Assembly: GCF_002498315.1 (NCBI RefSeq)
Contig: NZ_DAGX01000002.1
Location: 277,885 to 341,884, forward strand
Direction: 5' to 3'
Source: Methanofollis sp. UBA420
GTDB taxonomy: Archaea; Halobacteriota; Methanomicrobia; Methanomicrobiales; Methanofollaceae
Length of the DNA: 64,000 nt
The translations under genes were made by a program, and so were the position numbers. Under the pieces are notes generated by a model. The model was not told the origin of the DNA. It worked only from the letters and a program-made list of their open reading frames with translations, and did no database searches. Positions 51,674-60,423 of the stretch are shown here, piece by piece (the stretch's first letter is position 1; each line of letters begins with the position of its first letter).

Positions 51674-52207
51674 ATGATCCAGGCAGACCCCATCGACCGC
51701 CTCCTCAAGGCGGCCCTCATATCTGACGACGATTTCACCGAGACCCTCAACCATATCCTGAAGACAGATCTGCGGATCAGCGTGCGCGAACTCTCGGAGA
51801 GGAGCGGGATCGCCCAGAGCACCCTGTACAAGATCCTCACCGGCAAGAGGTCGCCGACCCTCCCGACCCTCCGGGCAATTGCAAATGCCGTCAGGTCTTT
51901 CTCCCAGCCGTCGGGCGAGGCTTTCATCGGTCTCATCGCAGCCCGCTATGTCCTTGAGTCCATACAGGAGAGGACCGTCACGATCGACGGTCAGCCGATC
52001 CGCGTCCGCGAGTACCCGGTCCACACATTCGAGGACACCCTCATCGCCGCGGTGCGTGCCGAGCGCGAGGGCGCGCTCGCCGTCGTCTGCGCCCCTATCG
52101 CATCGTCCACTATCGAGCACCTGGTCCGTATCCCGGTGACGACGATCATCCCGAAAGACAGCGTCCAGCGCGCCATCGAAACGGCGGCGCGGAAGGCGTG
52201 GATGTGA
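51674..52207 (+). CDS. HTH transcriptional regulator divergent to the ABC operon
   Basis: 177 residues from ATG 51674 (MIQADPIDRLLKAAL). An XRE-type HTH occupies about 33-65 (ISVRELSERSGIAQSTLYKILTG), and a C-terminal ligand-sensing-like domain with IDGQPIRVREYPVHTFEDTL and ALAVVCAPIASSTIEHL follows. Its layout matches archaeal predicted regulators of the COG1709 type. Position suggests control of the transporter; the inducer is unknown. Confidence 0.8.
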   Translation: MIQADPIDRLLKAALISDDDFTETLNHILKTDLRISVRELSERSGIAQSTLYKILTGKRSPTLPTLRAIANAVRSFSQPSGEAFIGLIAARYVLESIQERTVTIDGQPIRVREYPVHTFEDTLIAAVRAEREGALAVVCAPIASSTIEHLVRIPVTTIIPKDSVQRAIETAARKAWM

Positions 52208-52360
52208 GAGGGTTCGCGCAGGACACGTGAGAGTCCCTACACCGGGAGGCGTCGGTCCCTTCTTCGGAATACCAAATACTATGTTCGCTCTTCCCGGGAC
52301 TAATCCAGAGTAGATATCTGGTGGTGTAACCTCCTGCCCGCGAGTGTTTACTGGGAGGAC

Positions 52361-52690
52361 GCCGATCAACTGCCTTCCCCAAAACACAGGCCGGGGGACT
52401 GACGCCCCCGGACCCCCGATCCAGGATAGGGCCGGGGAAGACAGAGCAGAGATCCTGAGAGAAGATTGCCCGCCACCTCCCATCCTAATGGAGGGGGGCT
52501 GGAAGGATGAACGGAGTGAATCAAGAAAATCTTTGATTTTCGAGCGGCAGCTCCCCGGAAGAGACACCGGTACACTCCCCTCCCCATACACTCAGACGCC
52601 TCATCACATCTCCCTCCCCCCGGCATCAGGACGCCCTTCGGTCTTCACGAAAATCATAGATTTTCTCGACGCCCTTCGGTCGTCCCCACA
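52361..52690 (+). repeat. Dispersed hairpin repeat, extended copy at 52.4 kb
   Basis: Plus-strand copy. Hairpin 1 is CCGGGGG-ACTGACG-CCCCCGG (52391-52411); hairpin 2 is GAAAATC-TTT-GATTTTC (52525-52541). It is followed by an extension with a third hairpin GAAAATC-ATA-GATTTTC (52649-52665) bracketed by direct repeats GACGCCCTTCGGTC (52630 and 52668 areas). The rest of the 517-bp gap before argH (52208-52360 and 52691-52724) holds nothing I can name. Confidence 0.72.
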
Positions 52691-52724
52691 GATTCATTTC
52701 ATCTAAAACCCCACCCTCCCTACA

Positions 52725-54209
52725 ATGCAACGCGATCTGGTGCGGCGGGGCCGACTCAGTGACGACCGCCCGGAAGAGGTGATGCACTTCCTCTCCTCCA
52801 TGACGGCCGATCACTGGATCGCCGATATGGACGTGCTGGTGGACATGGCCCACCTCCTGATGCTCAGGAAACAGGGTATCATCGACAGCGAGGCGGCACA
52901 TGCGCTGATGGGTGCTCTCCTCGGCTTTTACCGGGACGGCATCCCGGCTGAGGCCTATGACGAACGGTTCGAGGACATCCACGCGGGCAAGGAGGCGATG
53001 CTCATCGCCCGCGTCGGCGAGGAGTTCGGCGGCCGCCTGCACATGGCCAGGTCCCGGAACGACGAGGTGGCGACCTGCATCAGGATGCGCCTGCGCCGGG
53101 AACTCGTCGCCCTGATGGAGGAGACCTGCACCCTGCGGGGCGTCCTGCTGGAGACGGCGGGAGCGCACCTCTCCACCATCATGCCAGGCTTCACCCACCT
53201 CCAGCACGCGCAGCCGACGACCCTTGCCCACCACCTCCTCGCCTACGAGCAGGCGCTCTCCCGCGACTTCGCCCGTCTCGCCGACGCGTATGGCAGGCTG
53301 AACGAGTGCCCCCTCGGTGCGGCCGCCTTCGCCTCGACGGGTTTCCCTGTCGACAGGGAGTACACGGCAAGCCTCCTCGGCTTCGACCGCCCCATGGGCA
53401 ACTCCATGGACGCCGTATCGGCGCGGGACTTCGCCCTCGAGGCCCTCTCGGCCTGTGCGACCATGACCGCAACGACAAGCCGCCTCTGCGAAGAGATGGT
53501 CATCTGGAGCACCGCCTTCGTCAGGTTCGTCACCCTCGCCGACGGCTACTCCTCGACGAGTTCGATCATGCCCCAGAAGAAGAACCCGGACACCGCCGAG
53601 ATCATGCGTGCCAGGACCGGGACCGTAGCTGGGGCGCTCGTCTCGGCCCTCACCATCACGAAAGGCCTGCCGATGAGTTACAACCGCGACCTCCAGGAAC
53701 TCACCCCCCACCTCTGGCGGGGCGTCGAGGCGGCGGAGGAGTGTCTTGTCGTGCTCGCCGGGCTGATCAGGACCGCCACCTTCAACACCGAGAGGATGGC
53801 CGAGGAGGCCGGGAAGGGCTTCTCGACCGCGACCGAACTCGCCGACGTCATGGTGCGGGAGTTTGGCCTCCCCTTCAGGACGGCGCACTCCATCGTTGGC
53901 AGGGCCGTGAAGATGGGTGCCCTCGACCTTGCTACCCTCGAAGCGGCGGCACAGGAGGTGGCAGGCCTCTCCCTCAGGGAGCGCGGCCTCACCACAGATC
54001 GGATCGCGTCGGCCCTCGACCCGGCGGTCTCCGTCGCCGAGCGCGGGGCCATCGGCGGCCCGGCGCCGGCAGAGACAGGACGGGCCTGCACCGAGAGGAA
54101 GGAAAAACTTGCGGCCGACATGGCCCTCGTCTCTTCCCGCAGGGAGGCCGAGAATACGGCAGTCACCCGGCTGATTGCAGAAGCAGAGAGGCTGGCAGAG
54201 CATGAGTGA
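52725..54209 (+). CDS. argH: Argininosuccinate lyase
   Basis: Last step of arginine synthesis. 494 residues of the fumarase/aspartase superfamily with the signature SSIMPQKKNPD (about 282-292), HTHLQHAQPTT near 167-177 (written FTHLQHAQPTTL here) and SRNDEVAT (about 109-116). It overlaps gatD by 8 bp. Confidence 0.95.
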   Translation: MQRDLVRRGRLSDDRPEEVMHFLSSMTADHWIADMDVLVDMAHLLMLRKQGIIDSEAAHALMGALLGFYRDGIPAEAYDERFEDIHAGKEAMLIARVGEEFGGRLHMARSRNDEVATCIRMRLRRELVALMEETCTLRGVLLETAGAHLSTIMPGFTHLQHAQPTTLAHHLLAYEQALSRDFARLADAYGRLNECPLGAAAFASTGFPVDREYTASLLGFDRPMGNSMDAVSARDFALEALSACATMTATTSRLCEEMVIWSTAFVRFVTLADGYSSTSSIMPQKKNPDTAEIMRARTGTVAGALVSALTITKGLPMSYNRDLQELTPHLWRGVEAAEECLVVLAGLIRTATFNTERMAEEAGKGFSTATELADVMVREFGLPFRTAHSIVGRAVKMGALDLATLEAAAQEVAGLSLRERGLTTDRIASALDPAVSVAERGAIGGPAPAETGRACTERKEKLAADMALVSSRREAENTAVTRLIAEAERLAEHE

Positions 54210-55443
54210 AACATTCGCGACCGGCGACCTCGTCGCCGCGTCCTGCCGGGGCCACCCGGTGGAAGGGACCTATATCACGGACCGCGACGGCATGGCGGTC
54301 CTCAAACTGAAGAGCGGATACAACATCGGCGTGGAGATGGCGACCTGCAGCCGCGTGAAGGCGGCCGGGGCACCGGCAGTACCGGCGGCGCCCGTCGTCA
54401 CGCAGGACGACACCCTCCCCGAACTTGCGATCATCTCCACGGGCGGGACGATTGCCTCCAAGATCGACTACCGGACGGGAGCGGTGACCAGCCAGTTCAC
54501 CGCGGACGACATCCTCCGCGCGATCCCCGGCCTCTCCTCCCTGGCCAGGTACCGCTCGGAGGTGCTCGCCACCATCCTCTCCGAGAACATGACCCCCAGG
54601 ATCTGGCAGAACCTGGCGCGGGCCATCCACGCCGCGATCAAGGACGGCGCCGAGGGCGTCATCGTCACCCACGGCACGGACACGATGGCCTACTCGGCCT
54701 CCGCCGTCTCGTACATGCTCGACACCCCGGTGCCCGTCGTCTTCGTCGGTTCCCAGCGCTCGGCCGACCGCCCGAGCAGCGACAACATCATAAACGGCCT
54801 CTGCGCCGCGGCTGTCGCGAGGAGCGACCTCGGCGAGGTGGCGGTGGCGATGCACGCCACCACCAACGACGACGCCTGCGCCGTCCACAGGGCGACGCGG
54901 GTGCGGAAGATGCACACTTCCCGGCGTGACGCCTTCCAGAGCCACGACATGGCGCCGATCGGGAGCGTGGCCTACCCGTCCCTCGCCATCACCCTCTCCG
55001 ACGAGGCGGTGCGGCGGCGGGAGACCGAACCCGTGCTGAAGGACAGCCTCGAAGAGCACTGCGGCCTCCTCTACTTCTATCCGGGCATGGCCCCCGAGAT
55101 GATCGGGGCGTACGAGAGCTACAAGGGCCTCGTCATCGCCGGCACCGGCCTCGGCCACGTCTCCACCGCCTGCATCGGGGCGCTGAAAGACCTCGTCGAC
55201 GCCGGCACGACCGTCGTCATGACCTCCCAGTGCCTCAACGGCCGGGTCTGCGACCGGGTCTATGACACGGGCCGCGACCTCCTCGCCGCGGGCGTGATCG
55301 AGGGAGAGGACATGCTCCCCGAGGCCGCCCTCACCAAGATGATGTGGGTGCTCGGGAACGAAAAAGACCAGGAGAAGGCAGGGAAGATGATGGCAACCGA
55401 CCTGAAAGGCGAGATCAGGAGGAGGTCAGACTATGGATTTTAA
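54202..55443 (+). CDS. gatD: Glu-tRNA(Gln) amidotransferase subunit D
   Basis: 413 residues. An N-terminal small beta domain (1-85) is followed by an asparaginase-type amidase: ISTGGTIASKIDYRTGAV (about 83-100) with the catalytic threonine, and VTHGTDTMAYSA (about 154-165). GatD releases ammonia for the archaeal GatDE enzyme that converts Glu-tRNA(Gln) to Gln-tRNA(Gln). Start ATG 54202. Confidence 0.95.
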   Translation: MSETFATGDLVAASCRGHPVEGTYITDRDGMAVLKLKSGYNIGVEMATCSRVKAAGAPAVPAAPVVTQDDTLPELAIISTGGTIASKIDYRTGAVTSQFTADDILRAIPGLSSLARYRSEVLATILSENMTPRIWQNLARAIHAAIKDGAEGVIVTHGTDTMAYSASAVSYMLDTPVPVVFVGSQRSADRPSSDNIINGLCAAAVARSDLGEVAVAMHATTNDDACAVHRATRVRKMHTSRRDAFQSHDMAPIGSVAYPSLAITLSDEAVRRRETEPVLKDSLEEHCGLLYFYPGMAPEMIGAYESYKGLVIAGTGLGHVSTACIGALKDLVDAGTTVVMTSQCLNGRVCDRVYDTGRDLLAAGVIEGEDMLPEAALTKMMWVLGNEKDQEKAGKMMATDLKGEIRRRSDYGF

Positions 55444-57262
55444 GGCCCTCGGCCTCAAGGCCGGTATCGAGATCCACCAGCAACTCGACACCGCGGAGAA
55501 ACTCTTCTGCCACTGCCCGACGACCCTCCAGAAGACGGAGGAGCACACAGGCGAACTCTTCCGGTACCTCCACGCGACCGTCTCCGAGATGGGCGAGATC
55601 GACCGTGCGGCGGCCGAGGAGATGATGGACAGGCGGCAGTTCCACTACCTCACCTACCCGACCACCTGTCTCGTGGAGAACGATGAGGAACCGCCGGCGC
55701 CGATGAACAGGGAGGCCCTCGGCATCGCCCTCCAGGTGGCGAAGACCTTCGCGATGCACCCTGTCGAGCAGGTGCACACGATGCGCAAGCTCGTCATCGA
55801 CGGCTCGAACACAAGCGGCTTCCAGAGGACGGCCCTCGTCGCCATGGGCGGCGTCCTGCCGAACGGCGGCGAAGTCGAGACGATCTGCCTGGAGGAGGAG
55901 GCGGCCCAGCGCGTCGAAGGGGACACCTTCTCCCTCGACCGCCTCGGCATCCCCCTCGTCGAGATCACGACCTCCCCCTGCATGTACACCCCGGAGGACG
56001 TGCAGACGACGGCCGAGTACATCGGCATGGTCCTCCGCTCCACCGGCGCGGTGAAGAGGGGCCTTGGCACCATCAGGCAGGACATCAATGTCTCGATCAG
56101 GGACGGGGCGCGGGTCGAGATCAAGGGCGTGCAGGAACTCGACCTCATCGCCGAGGTCGTCCGCCGCGAGGTGCAGAGACAGGTGAACCTGCTCGCGATC
56201 CGCGACGAACTCCGCGCCCGCCAGGCCTCGGTCGGCGAGGAGACCTATGACGTCACCGCCCTCTTTGCCGGGACACAGTCCTCGATCCTGAAGAAGGCGA
56301 AGATGATCAGGGCCTTCGTCCTCCCCGGCTTCGCAGGCCTGGTGGGCCGGGAGATCCAGCCCGGCCGCCGCCTCGGCTCCGAGATCTCCGACTACGTGAA
56401 GAAATGCGGCCTCGGCGGCATCTTCCACACCGACGAACTCCCGGCCTACGGCGTGACCGCGGAGGAGGTGGCCCGCCTGCGCGAGCACCTCGGCGTCGCC
56501 GACGAGGACGCGATCATCCTGGTCTCCGGCTCGAAGGAGAAGACCGCGTGCGGCGTCAAGCAGGCGCGGCACCGCGCCCGCCTCGCCTTCGAGGGTATCC
56601 CCGAGGAGACGAGGAAGATGCTCGAAGAAGGGAGCACGGCGTACATGCGGCCCCTGCCCGGCGCCGCACGGATGTACCCGGAGACCGATGTCTTTCCGGT
56701 GGCGATCACCGACGCCCTCTGGGAGAAGGTCAGGGTGCCCGAACTCCTCTCCGACCTGGCACGGCGCTTCGAGAGCGACCTCGGCCTCGACCCGGCCGTC
56801 GCCCGGCAGGTCGCCTACTCTGAAAGCCTGCCCCTCTTCAGGGCGGCGATCGACGCCGGCATCAGGCCGAACCTGGCCGCGCGGACGATCCTGGCCACCC
56901 TCAAGGAACTGGGACGCGACGGCGTCGCCGTCGAAAAGGTATCAAACGACGACGTGCTTGCCGTCCTACTTGCCGTGGAAAAAGAGACCGTCGCCAAGGA
57001 GGCGATCCCGGAGATCCTCACAGAGATCGCAGCCGGGACGGCCGCGGCACAGGTGATCGAGAGCCACGCCGGCGGCATATCAGACGAAGAACTCGCCGCG
57101 ATCGCCAGGAAGATCGTCGCGGAGAGGATGGAATTCGTCACCGAGAAGGGCATGCGTGCCCTCGGCCCGTTGATGGGACTTGTCATGGACGAGGCCCGCG
57201 GCAAAGTCGACGGAAAGAAAGTGAGCGAGGTGCTCAGGTCCGAAATTTCGCGGGTGATCTGA
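55433..57262 (+). CDS. gatE: Glu-tRNA(Gln) amidotransferase subunit E
   Basis: 609 residues of the archaea-only GatE, GatB-related: LKAGIEIHQQLDT at the N terminus, the RQDINVSI motif (about 216-223), the AspRS-like insertion (about 270-400) and a C-terminal YqeY-like helical domain (about 440-609) that binds tRNA. It overlaps gatD by 11 bp. Confidence 0.95.
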   Translation: MDFKALGLKAGIEIHQQLDTAEKLFCHCPTTLQKTEEHTGELFRYLHATVSEMGEIDRAAAEEMMDRRQFHYLTYPTTCLVENDEEPPAPMNREALGIALQVAKTFAMHPVEQVHTMRKLVIDGSNTSGFQRTALVAMGGVLPNGGEVETICLEEEAAQRVEGDTFSLDRLGIPLVEITTSPCMYTPEDVQTTAEYIGMVLRSTGAVKRGLGTIRQDINVSIRDGARVEIKGVQELDLIAEVVRREVQRQVNLLAIRDELRARQASVGEETYDVTALFAGTQSSILKKAKMIRAFVLPGFAGLVGREIQPGRRLGSEISDYVKKCGLGGIFHTDELPAYGVTAEEVARLREHLGVADEDAIILVSGSKEKTACGVKQARHRARLAFEGIPEETRKMLEEGSTAYMRPLPGAARMYPETDVFPVAITDALWEKVRVPELLSDLARRFESDLGLDPAVARQVAYSESLPLFRAAIDAGIRPNLAARTILATLKELGRDGVAVEKVSNDDVLAVLLAVEKETVAKEAIPEILTEIAAGTAAAQVIESHAGGISDEELAAIARKIVAERMEFVTEKGMRALGPLMGLVMDEARGKVDGKKVSEVLRSEISRVI

Positions 57263-57310
57263 GCAACATCTTTAAACCACCGGCTGAGTAAATATATAGG
57301 GAGTTCGATT

Positions 57311-57613
57311 ATGGGAAAAACAGGAACCACCACCTGGGCACAGGTGAAGAATGTCTCAGGCAAGATCCGCCTGGTCAGAGCACAAGAGGCGACTTTCAAG
57401 AAGCCGGGACCGAACCAGCGCTTTAAGGCGGCAGCAGCACTCAGGAAGATCGTCGCTCAGGCAGAACGCCAGCAGGGACGCGGCCGGGGCGGCCCGCGTC
57501 GCGGCGGCAGGGGCGGTGCCCGTGGACAGCCGAAAGTTGCCGACCCCAAGATCCGCAGGCGCATGGCGCGTGCAAAGGTCTCGGCACTGGGCGTGAAGCA
57601 GAAGTCGAGATAA
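57311..57613 (+). CDS. Small basic RGG-rich protein (DUF5350-like)
   Basis: 100 residues, strongly basic, with an RGG cluster GRGRGGPRRGGRGGARGQ (about 56-74) between a conserved N terminus (TGTTTWAQVKNVSGKIRLV) and a basic helical end (IRRRMARAKVSALGVKQK). RGG boxes usually bind RNA. I associate it with DUF5350 of methanogens, from memory. CTTTAAACC and GTAAATATATAG upstream give two TATA candidates, and GGGAG precedes the ATG. Confidence 0.75.
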   Translation: MGKTGTTTWAQVKNVSGKIRLVRAQEATFKKPGPNQRFKAAAALRKIVAQAERQQGRGRGGPRRGGRGGARGQPKVADPKIRRRMARAKVSALGVKQKSR

Positions 57614-57667
57614 TCAGCGGGATCACCTCCCGAATCATCTTTTATATCTCCGGCATCCATTCAATGT

Positions 57668-58024
57668 ATGGATCCAAAGACTGCTGTTTTGAACTATCAA
57701 TACGGCGAAAGAGCGAAATCAGAACTGATTCTCGCTTCAAAACTTATCGCCGGCCTGACCGGATTTTCCGAGATCGAGAAGGCAGGTGGAAAAAAGATGG
57801 TGCTCCTCATGCTCGATGGGATCAGATCGGAGATCGAGTTCGCCCGCGAGAGCACGCACCACGCATCTTTCCCGAAGGCCATTGAGGCCCTGAATGCAAC
57901 AATATCAATGGTTGAAGGAGGGAACCTCGACGAGGCGATCCCGAAGGTCGCAGAGGCAGTCTCTGCCGCCACAACCGTTGCTCAGGAGTCCTGGGAGGCG
58001 CTCGCCGCACATGGACTCCTCTGA
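57668..58024 (+). CDS. Conserved methanogen hypothetical protein
   Basis: 118 residues, all helical by composition, with a small-residue-rich helix bundle pattern and no cysteines or membrane segments. It opens MDPKTAVLNYQYGERAKSEL. TTTTATATC 25 bp upstream implies a leaderless transcript. It overlaps the nitroreductase gene by 14 bp and is the first gene of the six-gene operon. Family not recognised. Confidence 0.75.
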   Translation: MDPKTAVLNYQYGERAKSELILASKLIAGLTGFSEIEKAGGKKMVLLMLDGIRSEIEFARESTHHASFPKAIEALNATISMVEGGNLDEAIPKVAEAVSAATTVAQESWEALAAHGLL

Positions 58025-58538
58025 ATTCCTCGCGTTCCTCGAGTCCCGCCAGTCTGTCAGGGAGTACGGGGACGAACCCGTCACCGAAGAGGAGATATCC
58101 TCCATCCTGAAGGCCGCATCGGCGGCGCCGAGTGCCGGGAACATGGAGGCATGGGACGTCATCGTCGTCAGGTCCGAGGACCAGCGCGAAGCCCTTGCCG
58201 AAGCGGCATTCGGCCAGGAGCATATCGAAAAAGCGCCGGTCATCCTTGTGATCTGCGCCAACTATGTCAGATCGATGTCCCGCTATGGGGAGCGGGGCAT
58301 TCTTTATGCTCTTGAGGACGCAACCATTGCCTGTACATTCATGATGCTCGCGGCGCATGCCCTCCGCCTCCAGTCCTGCTGGACCGGGGCGTTTGAAGAC
58401 GATGCGGTGCGGGAAGTGCTGAACATGCCGGCCCATATCCGCCCCATCTCACTCCTTGCAGTCGGGAAGGGAGCAGTCCCTGCCGCACGGACAGAAAGGA
58501 TGCCGGTCGGCGAGCACGTGCACACAGAGACCTGGTAA
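58011..58538 (+). CDS. Nitroreductase family protein
   Basis: 175 residues, FMN-dependent fold: SRQSVREYGDEPVTEEEI (about 12-29) and AASAAPSAGNMEAWDVIVV (about 35-53) form the flavin phosphate site. DATIACTFMMLAAHALRLQSC is the dimer helix. The substrate is not predictable; the cluster context suggests a conserved archaeal role rather than detoxification. Confidence 0.9.
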   Translation: MDSSEFLAFLESRQSVREYGDEPVTEEEISSILKAASAAPSAGNMEAWDVIVVRSEDQREALAEAAFGQEHIEKAPVILVICANYVRSMSRYGERGILYALEDATIACTFMMLAAHALRLQSCWTGAFEDDAVREVLNMPAHIRPISLLAVGKGAVPAARTERMPVGEHVHTETW

Positions 58539-58542
58539 TATC

Positions 58543-58881
58543 ATGACCGATTATTGCGTTACACTTGAATCTGCATGGGTCATCAAGGACGTCAAGTCCC
58601 TTGACGACGCCATCGGCATAGCGATCAGCGAGGCAGGAAAGCATCTCAACCCCTCGGCAAAGTTTGTCGAGGTCGAAGCCGGATCGATCCAGTGCCCGTT
58701 CTGCGAAGAAGACCTGAACTGCGCGCTTGTCGTGGCCAACACGGCCCTTGTGGGCCTTACCCTTGAAATGAAGGTCTTCAATGCCGAGTCCACCGAACAC
58801 GCAACACGGATTGCGAAGTCGGTCATCGGCAGGGCACTGGGTACGGTGCCGCTCAAAGTGACGGATGTGCAGGAGTCATGA
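58543..58881 (+). CDS. UPF0212 (DUF555) family protein
   Basis: 112 residues found widely in euryarchaea. Centre: CPFCEEDLNCALVVAN with a CxxC-xxxx-C group that could bind zinc. It begins 4 bp after the nitroreductase stop and overlaps the PfkB gene by 4 bp (ATGA). No function is established. Confidence 0.85.
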   Translation: MTDYCVTLESAWVIKDVKSLDDAIGIAISEAGKHLNPSAKFVEVEAGSIQCPFCEEDLNCALVVANTALVGLTLEMKVFNAESTEHATRIAKSVIGRALGTVPLKVTDVQES

Positions 58882-59765
58882 TCAGCGTCGTCGGCCATAC
58901 AGCAATCGACCACATCTGCCGGGTACCCCGTTTTCCCGAGAAACATACCTCCACCTACACCCTTGACCACCGGATCTTCTTTGGCGGCGGGGCGGCAAAC
59001 ATCGCGGCAGGCATCGCCACTCTCGGCGAACGGTGCACCCTGGTGAGCGCGGTCGGATCTGATTTTCCGGGAAGCGCGTACGAGAGGCGGATGGAGGAAC
59101 TCGGCATTGAACGCCAGTTCTTCTTTGTCCCTGACAGGCCGACGGCGACAGCCTTCATGTTCAACGACCTTGCCGGCGACCAGATCACCTACTTCGACTG
59201 GGGGGCTTCGGCGGTCTTTGCCGAGGCCGATGCCCCGGCGCTTGAGTTCGTGCATATGGCGACGGCCGACCCATCTTTCAATGTCAGGGTCGCGGAAAAG
59301 AGCGAGTTTGCGTCCTTCGACCCGGGTCAGGACATCCTGAAGTACTCCCGGGAGCAGTTCGAGACGATCCTGGACAATATCAACATCCTCTTTGCGAACA
59401 GGCACGAGGCGGCGACGATGGCCGAGGTGCTCGGGACAAACGTCTCCGACCTGGCAAAGAGGGTGGAGATCGCGGTCATCACGATGGACGCCGAGGGGTG
59501 CATGCTCTGCGTCCGCGGCGAGAAGCAGATGGTCCCGGCGATCCGGGTGGAGATGGCCGACCCCACAGGGGCCGGCGACGCCTTCAGGGCGGGTTTCCTC
59601 TCCGCGTACCAGCGGGGGTACGCACCCCTCCGCTGCTGCACGATCGGGACGACGGCAGCGTCGTTCGTCGTCGAGCAGGTCGGGTGCCAGACCAATCTCC
59701 CGACCTGGGAGAGGATGGCAGGGCGGCACGCGCAGTACTTCGGACCCATCGAAAAGGAGGCATAA
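58878..59765 (+). CDS. PfkB family carbohydrate/nucleoside kinase
   Basis: 295 residues of the ribokinase superfamily: FGGGAANIAAG (about 36-46) and the catalytic ADPTGAGDAFRAGFL (about 229-243) with the base Asp in GAGD. Archaeal members include broad nucleoside kinases and sugar kinases, so the substrate is open. Coupled to UPF0212 by ATGA overlap. Confidence 0.9.
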   Translation: MISVVGHTAIDHICRVPRFPEKHTSTYTLDHRIFFGGGAANIAAGIATLGERCTLVSAVGSDFPGSAYERRMEELGIERQFFFVPDRPTATAFMFNDLAGDQITYFDWGASAVFAEADAPALEFVHMATADPSFNVRVAEKSEFASFDPGQDILKYSREQFETILDNINILFANRHEAATMAEVLGTNVSDLAKRVEIAVITMDAEGCMLCVRGEKQMVPAIRVEMADPTGAGDAFRAGFLSAYQRGYAPLRCCTIGTTAASFVVEQVGCQTNLPTWERMAGRHAQYFGPIEKEA

Positions 59766-59766
59766 C

Positions 59767-60423
59767 ATGGCATGGGCAGCGCTGACATCAGGGGGAAAGG
59801 ATTCGGTCCTTGCGGTCCAGAAGGCGATCGACGCCGGCCTTGAGGTGACGACCCTGGTGACTGTCAGGCCGGCGAACCCGCACTCGTACATGTTCCACTC
59901 GGCAAACCTCGACGCCGTCCGCGTGATGGCCGAGGTGGCGGGCATGGAGTATTACGAGATCGCATCGGCCGGGAAGAAAGAGGAAGAGACTCTTGAAATG
60001 GAAGAGGGTCTTGCAAACCTCGATATCGAGGGCCTGATCACCGGCGCGGTCGCCTCGACGTATCAGCGGTCCCGCCTGGAGGCGATCGCGGGGCGCCTTG
60101 GTGTCCGTCTCTATGCCCCTCTCTGGCACATGGACTATGCGGCACTCCTCCGCGAGGTGGCGGCACGTCTCGATGCCATCATCGTGGTCTGCGCCGCCGA
60201 AGGTCTCACCGAGGAGTTCCTCGGCATGCACATCGACGGAGCGACGGTGGACCGTCTCCTCGCCCTTGAAGAACGGTACCGTATCAATCCTGCGGGGGAG
60301 GGAGGTGAATACGAGACCCTCACCCTCAATGCACCGTTCTTCTCCCGCCCGCTCACCTACGCCTCCGGCGAACGGAGGTCGGAGGCAGGGCGGCACGAAC
60401 TGATCCTCAAGGGATTCGTATGA
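59767..60423 (+). CDS. dph6: Diphthine-ammonia ligase
   Basis: 218 residues of the adenine-nucleotide alpha hydrolase family: ALTSGGKDSVLA (about 5-16) is the PP-loop, and EGGEYETLTLNAPFF (about 181-195) is the signature region. It amidates diphthine on EF-2 to diphthamide using ATP and ammonia. One base separates it from PfkB; it overlaps DUF2070 by 4 bp. Confidence 0.93.
   Translation: MAWAALTSGGKDSVLAVQKAIDAGLEVTTLVTVRPANPHSYMFHSANLDAVRVMAEVAGMEYYEIASAGKKEEETLEMEEGLANLDIEGLITGAVASTYQRSRLEAIAGRLGVRLYAPLWHMDYAALLREVAARLDAIIVVCAAEGLTEEFLGMHIDGATVDRLLALEERYRINPAGEGGEYETLTLNAPFFSRPLTYASGERRSEAGRHELILKGFV

Noticed and set aside
52626..54203. A 525-codon minus-strand open frame opposite argH
   Set aside because: It lies entirely antisense to argH, which has full family motifs; its translation is Gly/Arg/Asp-rich without domain structure, as expected from GC-rich codon usage.
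58551..59945. A 464-codon minus-strand frame across UPF0212, PfkB and dph6
   Set aside because: It runs antisense through three conserved genes and has no family features.
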